From NCBI GenBank assembly GCA_963580455.1, contig OY756964.1, forward strand, positions 3,100,001 to 3,164,000: 64,000 bases of DNA, given 5' to 3'. Below the pieces are notes generated by a model. That model was not told the origin of the DNA and did no database searches. It saw only the letters and a program-made list of their open reading frames with translations. How positions within the stretch are numbered: the first letter of the stretch is position 1; each line of letters starts with the position of its first letter. Below are positions 16,093 to 26,517 of this stretch, one piece after another. Source of the stretch: Euonymus europaeus (lineage: Eukaryota; Streptophyta; Magnoliopsida; Celastrales; Celastraceae). The position numbers were made by a program, and so were the translations under genes.

Positions 16093-16632
16093 ATTTTACC
16101 CACTAGACCACCCCCGAATCCTTGAACTTTCGTTTGACACGAATGCCTAATATCTATTTTCTCAACCCTTTTAGAGTAGAGGGGTTACATAAATCCTCCC
16201 AATCTCTCAATATTTGTAGAGATGCTCTCAGCCGCTGTCGAGGATCGTGTTGATCACGCGACGGGGAAGAACGTGACGTCGGATCAGCAGAGCGGTCGTT
16301 ATCAACTCCGTCTGTTAGTTAATTAATGATTAAAATATGACAGGTTGTTGAAGTGGATATTTATGAGCAGAGGAGATCCAGTGGGCCGACAGTAATGTGC
16401 CTTTAGTTTAGTTGGGTTACTGTGGGCTTGGGCCTTCGGGTGTTCATTCACTGCGTCGAAAGAGTCGAGGCCCGAGGGTAAAGACTAAAGAAAGAGGGGG
16501 CATTTCGACAATTTCAGATAAATGTCTTTTCTTCATGGACGCATTGCAGTGGATAACAGTCGTTTCGGATAGATAGCGAATTCACTGCTCTCCTTCTCTG
16601 CGAGCGAGCACTGAAAGCTCGGCTGATAAACA

Positions 16633-19600
16633 ATGGCCACTTCAGTCACCTCTTCTTTTCAAACCAGGTAGAAACCCTATAATTCTATAGCTTGTTCTTT
16701 TATTCGAACTTTCGGATTATAAAGTTGTTTTCTAGTCGGAACGGTACTACTGCAACTGGCCTACCCAAAGTTGGCTTAAAATTTTCAACAATTATGGTTT
16801 CTCCAATACCGGTATCGATTCCTGCTAAGTTTATTGACCTTTTTTTTTTTTTTTGAGTTTGTCCTCTATCCTCTGAGTCACTGAAGTTTAGGTTTGTGAG
16901 ATAGGTTTTCTGGATCGGGATGTGATGTATATTTTTTTCGTATGCTTAAACTGGCATTTTCAGTGAAACAATTTTTTTTTATGCTAATGCTGAAGCAGAA
17001 TTTGCTCTCTGAATAAGTAAAAGTTACTGTTCTGATACGTCTGTGGGCTAATTTAATTCCATGTTAGTAGGGACTGGTTGATGATGGCAAAATACATGAA
17101 TATTTGTAGAGTCCACTGTAATGCATGCTCATATTTTACTTATGAGGATATTCAATAATGCTTGCAAATGTTTTGGATGTTATGTGATCTCTGCTTATGT
17201 ATTCCAGTTTGTGCTCTTTTTTTAATGTATTAATTATTTGTGTTTTTAAGATTGTAAAATCATTAGTTTTCTTTTACAACATATCATAGTTTTTTTTTAG
17301 TTTTGTCTAATTCAATATTTGATTCTTGTTGACAGGTGAGCAAGTTAAGTATGTTTAGAAGTCGATTGTGTTTGGTTCTTAATGTTTCCAAAACAATCAT
17401 ACTCTGTTGAGTACTCTGTTGAGAAGTATTATACGGAATTGTTCTCCCCTTAATTGTTTGGCTTAGAATATGGAAGAAAAGAAAAGGGATAAAACAATCA
17501 CAGCTTTAGGATAACTTAAATGGGAAAAGTCAACTAAGAGCTGTGTCAGGTTCTGCTGATGGAAAATGTGGTTTTAATGGGTGTAATGCAACATTACAAG
17601 AAATTTGAAGATTTGGATTTCTTTTATTCCTCCATATTTCCATTACTGAACAGAGTCGGAACTTCTGTTTAACTTATCAATGCTAAACAGTATAATGTTT
17701 TTTGAGTGCAATGAATATCATTTGGCATAACTATGGCATATTGACTGAGTGAAAATGTGCTTAAGAATTTTCAGTTTTTGTCTACTATTTACTTGGAAAC
17801 TTGAGACTGTTTGTTTTCCTTTGGGTTTTCAGCAATTTTAGGCCGCTATTTTTTGGGGAAAGAAATGGAATTTTCGTATCTTGTGGTCCTGTTGCTCGTG
17901 TTAGTTTCATGAGGACAACTATTGAGTGCAAGGAATCAAGGATAGGAAAACAGCCCATTGAAGTGCCATCAAATGTCACAATAGCAATGGAAGGTCGGGA
18001 TTTGAAAGTGAAAGGCCCTTTGGGGGAACTTTCCGTTACTTATCCATCAGAGGTGAAGCTTGAAAAGGAGGAGTCTGGAAATTTAAGGGTCAGAAAGGCT
18101 GTAGAAACTAGAAGGGCCAACCAAATGCATGGGCTTTTCAGGTCAAACCATCAGTCTTTTTTATATGCCCAATGCCTTTTACTACTCTGTTCTTGTGACT
18201 TTGTTTCTTCTAAGTCCTCGAATAACTTAGATTTTTTAATCTACACTTCTTATGAATCTGCTATTGACAGGCAAGCTTCCAGCAAAAACTTGTCTTAAAA
18301 ACTATGGAGTTCGCTATAACATTTAACAAGTCACATGCACGTTCCAACTAGAGGGACTTGGAAACCATACCTATTTTGTGAATAGAAATGTGTTTCTAGC
18401 TATCCTGAAAGTTATTAAATTACTGATATAGCCTTTGTCATATCATATCTTTTCTTGAACTATCTTTGTTGGGAATATGAACTAGTGAGTATTTCTCAGG
18501 CACAGGGCTATATTGTTTTATTTTCCTTTGGTGTTTTTGTCTTTGGAATATGGTTGCTTTGATAGGTGAGGTGGGTTTGTCAGGTATAGTACTACATGGT
18601 TGTTGTATGAGACGACATTACCACAGCCAGAGACATCTGAAAGTTGTCTCTATCTGAGGGTGTGCAAGCAGATATGGAAATGGCAATATTTGTATACTCA
18701 TCTGAAACATACGTTGCATCTATGTTGAATGTTTTTCTGTACATTATGCACCATTCTGCCCTGGAGTGTAAAAGTAATCACAATAAGCACTTGTATGCTT
18801 AGGAAATGGATACCTAGACATAAACCTGCATTTTGGCTCCTGGAAAGTCTAATTGGTGGTAGAATTTGTCTGTGACCAATGGAATTCTGGCTGTTCTTTG
18901 GTGTTCCTAAAGTGATGACTGATGAGTAAGGAGACTTTCCCATATCTAGGGAGATGATAACGTAGAGCATCAAGCCATCAACCAAATAGCCCGTGTAAAT
19001 ATTTCTCTATGCAAAATATATGGTCCAAAAGACCAGGTAGACGTGAAAATGGGCTGAAAAGACTTCCCAAAAGATATAAGGAAAATGTGAGGAGATGAGA
19101 CTTAACTTTATTACTTACCCTTCTTCAAAAGTCTCCCCTCTTCCTCTCTTTTCTTTTTCATGTAATATTTCAAATTTTGCATGATCATTTGTCTTCAGGA
19201 ACTGATTGATTAATTTCAAATGTTCTTGATGTTAGCTGAATCAAAATGTATTCTATACAGTAAATGACTGGATCTCATGCCTTGCACTCATATTTGCAGG
19301 ACACTAACCAACAACATGATGGTGGGAGTATCTAAAGGATTTGAGAAGAAACTTCAATTGGTTGGCGTTGGATATCGTGCAATGTTGGAAGGAAAAGACT
19401 TGGTACTGGCTCTCGGGTTCTCTCATCCAGTTAGGATGGAAATCCCTGATGGTATTCAAGTAAAAGTTGAAGAGAATACTAGAATCACCGTTAGTGGATA
19501 TGATAAGAGTGCCATCGGTCAGTTTGCTGCTTCAATTAGGAAATGGAGACCCCCTGAACCATACAAGGGTAAAGGAGTGAAATATGCTGATGAAGTTGTA

Positions 19601-19636
19601 AGAAGAAAAGAGGGAAAAGCTGGTAAGAAGAAGTAA
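16633..19636 (+). CDS. PRPL6: 50S ribosomal protein L6, chloroplast precursor
   Basis: Three exons: 16633-16667, 17833-18141, 19300-19636; 226 aa. Bacterial-type uL6 of the plastid large subunit, which sits near the base of the stalk/sarcin-ricin region. Residues from about 55 onward read as L6: [100 protein letters not shown], and the signature [14 protein letters not shown]. The N-terminal Ser/Thr-rich segment ([12 protein letters not shown]...) is a chloroplast transit peptide. The first exon has only 35 bases; both introns are about 1.16 kb. Confidence 0.95.
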
Positions 19637-20186
19637 TGTAGTCTTTCTCTTGTGGTTCCTTTTTTCACAGATTTGTGCTCATCAAATTGTATTAGCATCG
19701 CGCAATATTTATGCATGGCATTTTGTGGCCATTCGTTGGAATTAGTGTGTCGTACATTTGTCATTGGTGGGGGATTTGACAGTCTTTAACTTGGTTGAGA
19801 TGGAGATAAAAAATTTGGGGAAGGGACGAAAGGAATTACTTTGCTTTACTTCAACATTTTGACGTTGTGTTGGACGAACATTTTGCTACTTTGAGAGGCA
19901 AATGCTATGTCTGGGTTTGTTGAGTGGCCAAAGCCGGATTTGCCTTGAACCATTACTAGTCGAGAACATCTTAATTCAGAGTTCATGGTTAAAAAGAAGA
20001 TTTTCATTCATACATTCCTAGAGCGACCTCATTTATATTTATCATGAACATCCACACCAGCCTATCAAAAAATAACATCAACACTGCTGGGTACTAACGT
20101 ACATCAATCAATACCAATTTCCATTACTGATACTAGGTCGGACCCAAAAGATCAGATGACATTTTTGTTTCACAAAATTTGCCCGT
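19637..20186. other. 3' flank of L6 gene
   Basis: 3' untranslated region and spacer; nothing else recognised. Confidence 0.5.
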
Positions 20187-20966
20187 AAGCCGTCCCTTTA
20201 TTGAGAATCTCGCAAGACGAGGGCAGTTGTGCAAATAAACCAGTAGTACACAACACAACCGTCTACTTAAAAGAACCAAGTAGCAAAGAACAGTCCAGTG
20301 AAGAAAAAATAACAATATGAGAACTAAAGTAAAGTAGAACCAAGTAGCAAAGAACAGTCCAGTGAAGAAAAAATAACAAGATGAGAACTAAAGTAAATGA
20401 ACCAAATGATAGTGAAAATAGAGTATTGTTTTCTAGAAGAAAAAAATAAATAATAACAAGCCAACAATTGCATACGTGTTTCCAGTTGAATTAATTTCGC
20501 GAAAATAATTTGCGAGGAATGTTAAAGATCCAGTAGGCAGCGGAAGAAATTGAGATTTTACGGAGACAAACATCGAGAGGTTGCTCGACAACTAAAAAGG
20601 AAAATCTAGCCATCTATCTCTACCATTTGGCATGAAGGTTATGATAGGTGACAGAGGTGAGCTTTTTTGCTCCATTGAAGATGATTTTTTATTGCCAAAC
20701 TCTAGAATTTCAGGATCGGTGATTTGCGACTTCTCTTGGAAGGTCTTCCAAAAAGCGAGAAGCGAGAAGACAAAAACTACTAATACATTAAAGAAGCTGT
20801 AATATTGGGTAACTAGAGAATGGTTTTGTGTTTTACTATAAGTGACTTCCGAACATGATTCATTAACCTCAAGCATGTTGTGGATGTTATCGAAGCTTCT
20901 ATAAAACAATAGGCTGCGTATTCAAACAAATTCATTTGATAAGCTTCCACTAACCCATCAAAAGTT
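20187..20966. repeat. Duplicated block A, copy 1
   Basis: About 780 bp that recurs in the same orientation at 24770-25475 with few differences. Copy 1 contains an internal tandem duplication of about 60 bp (starting AACCAAGTAGCAAAGAAC) near 20270-20400 that copy 2 lacks. The minus strand of this copy has a 105-codon open stretch (20909-20592) with a hydrophobic segment YYSFFNVLVVFVFSLLAF; the matching frame in copy 2 is broken by a small deletion. I do not recognise the product and do not call it a gene. Confidence 0.85.
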
Positions 20967-21059
20967 TTTTCCCGCATATTATTTGAAATACCCAACAAAA
21001 AATATTGGTGTGTCACTAAAAACAGCAGCAAATATCAGTTGAAATATATATAGGTAAAG

Positions 21060-21150
21060 CTTTGAAGGCGACATTGGCGGAGTTGAACCCCTGACTCTAT
21101 GTCCAATTGCTGAGGTGCAAGTCCACCTTTCCTCCAAGGGCTCCTTGACA
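21060..21150 (-). mobile_element. Possible tRNA-derived SINE, minus strand
   Basis: Read on the minus strand, GGTTCAACTCC is a near-perfect Pol III B box. It follows about 40-45 bases after GGTGGACTTGCACCTC in the A-box position. It cannot be folded into an intact tRNA here, so a SINE or tRNA-like remnant is likelier. Confidence 0.35.
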
Positions 21151-21352
21151 ATAAGTTGAACTTAACCTCTCTTTTTTACAATCCAAAGGAGATTTTCTAT
21201 GGTCGTACCAGTTGGAGCTATTTAATTCGTCTGACCATGATAAGTAATTGAACTACCTTTATAATATATAGGTAGGTACCCAATGGTGAAGACTCATTTT
21301 AGCATTACGTATTAATACAATGTATGAGTGATCAATTATACTATTTTGGTGT

Positions 21353-21955
21353 GATGAAATTCAAGAGTTAAGAGTTGGTTATGTTGCATTAGAAATGTAT
21401 CTATTATATTTTACTGCATGATTTATATTCCTTCTTCTGTTTATTATGTGAGCGATTACTAAAGGTTCTTACCTACATTCACAAAACTGTAGTTTTATTG
21501 GCTTGATTTCTGTTCTACATGTCTTGGTTAATTTCTCTCTTTTTTCTTTCTTACTTGGTTTTTCTCTGTGTGGGTTTCTTCAACCACATATACTGATTTG
21601 TTTTACCAAAATTTTTACAGATGAAATTCAAGAGTTAAGAGTGGGTTATGTTGCATTAGAAAGGTATTATTTTACTGCATGTTTTATATTCTTTTTTCTA
21701 TTTATCATGTGAGCGATAACTAAAGGTTCTTACTTACATTTTTTAGGTTACATTGCCTAATTACACGTCAACTGTGCTATAGTGATGATACCAAGATCAA
21801 GTCATTGGAGTTATTAGTTATACAATTCCTTGAATTTGCTATAGAAAGCCTGACAAAATATGACTGTAAAGATGCTCACTCAACGTGAGGCAAGCATCAC
21901 CTTGAGATGAAGTGCAAATTGCTGCTATTAATGTCTTCAGGTACACTTTCTGAAT
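21353..21955 (+). pseudogene. Unrecognised decayed exon set with duplicated exon
   Basis: An exon-like segment reading DEIQELRVGYVALE is present twice: about 21353-21402 and 21620-21664, each followed by the same downstream sequence to the GAGCGAT..CTAAAGGTTCTTAC words, giving a roughly 125-bp repeat. A second exon (acceptor before about 21748) reads LCYSDDTKIKSLELL, VIQFLEFAIESLTKYDCKD, then hits a TGA at about 21887 and continues MKCKLLLLMSS up to a GTACAC donor at about 21940. The stop and the lack of other exons suggest a gene fragment. I do not recognise the parent family. Confidence 0.45.
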
Positions 21956-22590
21956 TACATGTTGTTATGCTTAAAAATTGTGATGTTACCTTTCGAGTCA
22001 TGTTTACGTCATATATTGGGTCACGGCCCATTAGATGTTTTAACAAATTATGAAGTAGTTCACAGGCTCAGGTTACAAGGCATCGGTAAGATATAATCGG
22101 CTCGACATTAACGAGTGGACCAAGTAAATTTATTTTGATTTAACTTTAGCATACATACATGCTATAATAATTGGTACGACTGTCACCAACTTTAATAGTA
22201 CAACAGTTAACAATTAGCATTATAAATCATTTTATTGGTACCATAATAAGTGGTACAAACAAATCGGTACGACCGTTATTTATCAATGTAATAATTGGTT
22301 TGGTTACTCAAGTCTTTTATTCCCGTACAATAAATATGACGGTACGACTTTTAATATAAGGCAGCTCAAGTTAGGCTAATTCAGTATTTTCACATAACTT
22401 ACAATTGTTTATAAATAACCCAAATATGCTCATTTAAGGGGGCCTTTTTTTTCCTTTTCTGTTCCACCTACTTATCTCTTTAAGAATCACTCCCTCACTT
22501 ACAACATCCGCACATCATTTATCTTACAACTTTATCTATAAATTTCATACCGGTGTTCCCAAGTTGAACTAGTCTGTACAACCTGTTTTC

Positions 22591-22668
22591 TTTCCAAACA
22601 GGAGCTCGACGTCATCTTGCATCGACCTCTTTGCTTTCCAAGCAGGAGCTCGACGTCATCTTGCATCG
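22591..22668. repeat. Tandem 44-bp repeat, two copies
   Basis: A 34-bp core containing CAGGAGCTCGACGTCATCTT occurs at 22591-22624 and 22635-22668 with one mismatch. The function is unknown. Confidence 0.85.
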
Positions 22669-23364
22669 TGGTCAACCGTCGACGTTGATTCTTGGAAAAT
22701 TTTCCCCAACACATGTTTGACAATAACTTGAATCAAAAACAAATTGATAATGATTTTAAAGGATCTGTAACGCTCTGTAGGCCTTCTTACTAACACTTTC
22801 CATATTTATTTATAGATCAAACAAACCCAGAATGTTTGAAAAAGTTTGGTTACTTTGCTACACGTAATACTCACCTTTATATGTCCTGGCATCGAGAAAT
22901 GCATTGGATATGTGGTTTTTCAAATTTAAGATGCGTGTTGTGAATCATGATTGAAATGATGGATTTCTCATTTTCGATTGTGGATCCTCCATTTTTGAAG
23001 TGTGGATCTTTATTAAAATGATTGAGGTGAGAGAAGATTAGTAACATAGAGTATAACTCGATATTAAGTGAACAAATTTTATATAATAAATACATGGTAC
23101 ACGAAATACTAAGCGAACAAAATTGATATTACAATGACATGTCGCAGGAAGCGCGGGCATACGATTAGTTATGAGAGATTCTAAATTTTAAATCTAGTTT
23201 TCATCGATTGACGACACTGCAATTTTTAAGATTCCAACAAAAAATTAATAGAAAATTCACGTATTCTATTTGACACTGTTTTATGAGCAACCAAACAGAA
23301 AGAAGAATGATCTTATAATACGAAATTGCAAAGTGCAAATTCAAGTTTATAAATTTCATAGCCA

Positions 23365-23636
23365 TTAGAAGGTTTTATCAGGACGATTCACTTTGAAGGA
23401 ATTCCTAAATTCTTGCCTACAGTTCATGCAACAGCCAAAACAAAATTCAAATTTAATAAATCGATGGAAGCAATCTAACATGTACTTTCCGAACAAAAGC
23501 AGCCAAAACGAAATAAAAACTGAACTCACATAAAAATATGTAAGCAGAGAGAGGTCATTTTGGAGCATCAGGATCCTTGGTATGTTTCTTGCTGGGTTTC
23601 CCCTTACTCCTTTCAATCTCTCCCTTGCCCTTCCTT
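23365..23636 (-). pseudogene. HMG-box (HMGB-type) pseudogene fragment
   Basis: Minus strand from about 23636: a Lys-rich lead reading KGKPSKKHTKDPDAPK, then TGA (23557-23555) where HMGB proteins have Arg, then PLSAYIFM. After an intron-like gap (GTGAGTT... ending GTAG near 23418) it resumes EFRNSFKVNRPDKTF (23412-23368). HMGB proteins read KDPNxPKRPxSAFFxFMEEFRxxFKxxNP, so the order and spacing fit the first half of one HMG box. The rest of the box and the acidic tail are missing. A TATA- and leader-like block lies upstream on the same strand (24563-24769) and could be the old promoter. Confidence 0.6.
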
Positions 23637-23828
23637 CAATGTCGGATAAAAAGAAGGCACGCAAACCAATTGCCCAAACGCAAAGCAGGAACATTTATAA
23701 ATGAAATTTGTGTCAGACAAATCAAACAGAGGAACACTCGCACAAAGAAACACTTCAAAAAATCAAAGTAAGATTGGATGTAGATGAGACTAGAATGCAA
23801 CGATTTGAGATTTCGAAACGAACATGAG

Positions 23829-24275
23829 GTGGGGATGTCAACGGGGAGGGTATCCTTTCGCTCGTCCCACTATTCGTTAAAAAAAATATATTCGTTCTCA
23901 CAAATTATCGTAACTTATATACGAAATCATTTATGATTAATTCATGAGTTTCATAACTAGGTATACTCATTAAATAAATTAATTTTACGTTTACTAAAAA
24001 AATTAAATATACGCAAATGATAAATTTATATGGATTTTTTATTGATTTGTTCTTCTTAATTTTATAAATAATAATGAAAATAATACATATCATAAATGTT
24101 ATACATATATATAATTAATAATATATACGGGTATGGAGTGGGTTGGTTCGACAAACCCATCTCTGTATCCACTCCATTGTTTTACATATAAAAATACTCG
24201 AGCCCGTTAATTAACGGAGCATACCCGTATAATTTGGGATGGATTGTGCGTATACCCGTCGGGTACAAATATTTT
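23829..24275. repeat. Old interspersed repeat with GGGTAY termini
   Basis: Starts GGGGATGTCAACGGGGAGGG and ends in TATACCCGTCGGGTACAAAT, with several CGGGTAT/ATACCCG words inside. It resembles widespread non-autonomous plant DNA repeats; exact ends are not resolved. Confidence 0.35.
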
Positions 24276-24562
24276 TGAGATTCCTAATGTCAGATCTTCA
24301 ACTCATGATTTTAGCTGGCATAAGCGTACATACCGACATGCAAATTGAAAATTGCAGCAGTGTCTGAAATAGCAACATAGTCTTATCATCGTAGAATTTC
24401 GGAAACAAGATATTAAGAGTGATAACTAAAGAAAGTCGTAACATAATCAAAGCAGCTAATCACGATAATCAAAAGCATTTTGGATGATTCCATAAGCAAA
24501 ATCAAAATTAGGGATAACATAAAGGAAAACCGTAGGAAATCAGTAATAGAGCTTTCTTACTC

Positions 24563-24769
24563 TGAGTCGAGCTTCTTGAGAGCAACAATGTTTGTTCTAG
24601 GTTCTCTCACGAGTGTGTATATATATAGGAGAGAGAAATGCGGATATGAAATAGAAACTACAAGGAAACGAAGTTTAAAAATGACATCAGATTTCTATTC
24701 ATTTGGTGGGAAAGAGTAATGTCGTGGAGGTATGATGGCCCCAAGCGCACTGCCTGTGATGAATTACAC
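24563..24769. repeat. Duplicated block B, copy 1 (promoter-like)
   Basis: About 207 bp repeated at 25481-25752. On the minus strand it contains CCTATATATATACACAC, a TATA-like sequence, followed by a leader-like stretch and a GTAAGA donor-like site near 24560. It probably served as the promoter and first exon of a minus-strand gene now decayed (see the HMG-box fragment). Confidence 0.75.
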
Positions 24770-25475
24770 AAGCCGTCCCTTTATTGAAAATCTTGCAAGA
24801 CGAGGGCAATTGCGCAAATAAACCAGTAGTACACAACCATCTACTTAAAAGAACCAAGTAACAAAGAACAGTCCACTGAAGAAAAAATAACAAGATGAGA
24901 ACTAAAGTAAATGAACCAAATGATAGTGAAAATAGAGTATTGTTTTCTAGAAGAAAAAAAATAAATAATAACAAGCCAACATTTGCATACGTGTTTCCAG
25001 TTGAATTAATTTCGTGAAAACAATTTGCGAGGAATGTTAAAGATCCAGTATGCAGCGGAAGAAATCGAGATTTTATAGAGACAAACATCGAGAGGTTGCT
25101 CGGCAACTAAAAAGGAAAATCTAGCCATCTATCTGTACCATTTGGCATGAAGGTTATGATAGGTGACAAAGGTGAGCCTTTTTGCTGCATTGAAGATGAT
25201 TTTTTATTGCCAAACTCCAGAATTTCAGGATTAGTGATTTGCGACTTCTCTTAGAAGGTCTTCCAAAAAGGTGAGAAGACAAAAACTACTAATACATTAA
25301 AGAAGCTGTAATATTGGGTAACTAGAGAATGGTTTTGTGTTTTACTATAAGTGATTTCCGAACAGGATTCATTAACCTCAAGCATGTTGTGGATGTTATC
25401 GAAGCTTCTATAAAACAATAGGCTGCGTATTCAACAAATTACATTTGATAAGCTTCCACTAACCCATCAAAAGTT
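24770..25475. repeat. Duplicated block A, copy 2
   Basis: Second copy of the block at 20187-20966, same orientation. It lacks the internal tandem duplication and carries a small deletion near 25270 that breaks the copy-1 open frame. It is inserted exactly between the two copies of block B. Confidence 0.85.
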
Positions 25476-25480
25476 ATAAA

Positions 25481-25752
25481 TGAGTCTAGCTTCTTGAGAG
25501 CAACAATGTTTGTTCTACGTTCTCTCATGGCTTATTCTGAACTAAACAGTGGTTGAACACAAAAGAGAAGTAGTTATAAATGTAAAGGACTCAGGAGTGT
25601 GTATATATATAGGAGAGAGAAATACGGATATGAAATAGAAACTACAAAGAAACGAAGTTTAAAAATGGCATCCGATTTCTATTCATTTGGTGGGAAAGAG
25701 TAATGTCGTGGAGGTATGATGGCCCCAAGCGCACTGCCTGTGATGAATTACA
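25481..25752. repeat. Duplicated block B, copy 2
   Basis: Matches 24563-24769 on both sides of a unique insertion of about 65 bp (about 25527-25593). It ends with the same ATGATGGCCCCAAGCGCACT and GTGATGAATTACAC sequence as copy 1. Confidence 0.75.
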
Positions 25753-26517
25753 CATCTACATATTAGTGGGTTAACGGAGCGAGTGTGCGGATTGGCTTTG
25801 ATATTTGTTGTTTAGTTCGTTTTGCAAAACCGGCTTGGAGCGTGGTATGTGCCAAATAGCGGGAGTGACTTGCCTCTCTATTGTTGGATCTCCGAATGTT
25901 GCCACGTTCGATAATTCTTGTTAACATCTTGTTATTGCTTCACGTTAAGAGCATCTCTAGTAGTATTCCAATTTCAAGCACTTCAAATTTTTCAATTAAG
26001 TTTTATCTCTTTTACACAAAAAGTCAAACCACGTATTTATTAACATCACCAAAACACGTCTTCGAACACAATTTTTTCATTTTTTACATATTCACTTTTT
26101 TCTCACTTTACAAATATCAAGTGTACACATCTCCCAATATATATACATATATATATATTTTACTTTTTTCAATCCAATCCCCATCTCCTGATATAATTTT
26201 TTATATATATTTTCTTTCTTATCATTCTTTCGATACATTCTAAAATTTTCAATATCGCTACTCTTAAGTATCATTTGAATTACTAAGGTCTGTGCTCCTG
26301 GGTGGGCTTCAATTTATTTACCTAACAAAAAGATATTAATGGCCCGGCCAATCTGTCAGACTCTAGTCCATGAAATAGCCAAATGGGCAGGCAATATGCA
26401 CAATGTTTAATTCAATATTTTGACATCATCAATGTAAAGAACAAGGAAATGTAGAATTGTTGATCAAAATGTTTTCATTTGATGGTCAATACTCAAGAGA
26501 TGCACAACCGCAATAAG
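25753..26517. other. Spacer before MATE gene 3' end
   Basis: AT-rich, no gene recognised. The 120-codon open stretch at 25881-26243 is low-complexity Ser/Phe/Tyr sequence typical of T-rich noncoding DNA. Confidence 0.5.

Larger units (their letters stand above)
15190..16632. other. Divergent promoter region GLR / L6
   Basis: About 1.4 kb between divergent genes. Holds the copia scrap (15437-15505), a MITE (15771-16092) and the presumed promoter and leader of the plastid L6 gene (16400-16632). Confidence 0.6.

Noticed and set aside
21060..21150. Possible tRNA gene on the minus strand
   Set aside because: The B box is good but acceptor and anticodon arms do not pair as a tRNA; listed only as a SINE candidate.
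25881..26243. 120-codon open stretch rich in Ser, Phe and Tyr
   Set aside because: T-rich low-complexity sequence gives such frames by chance; no motif.
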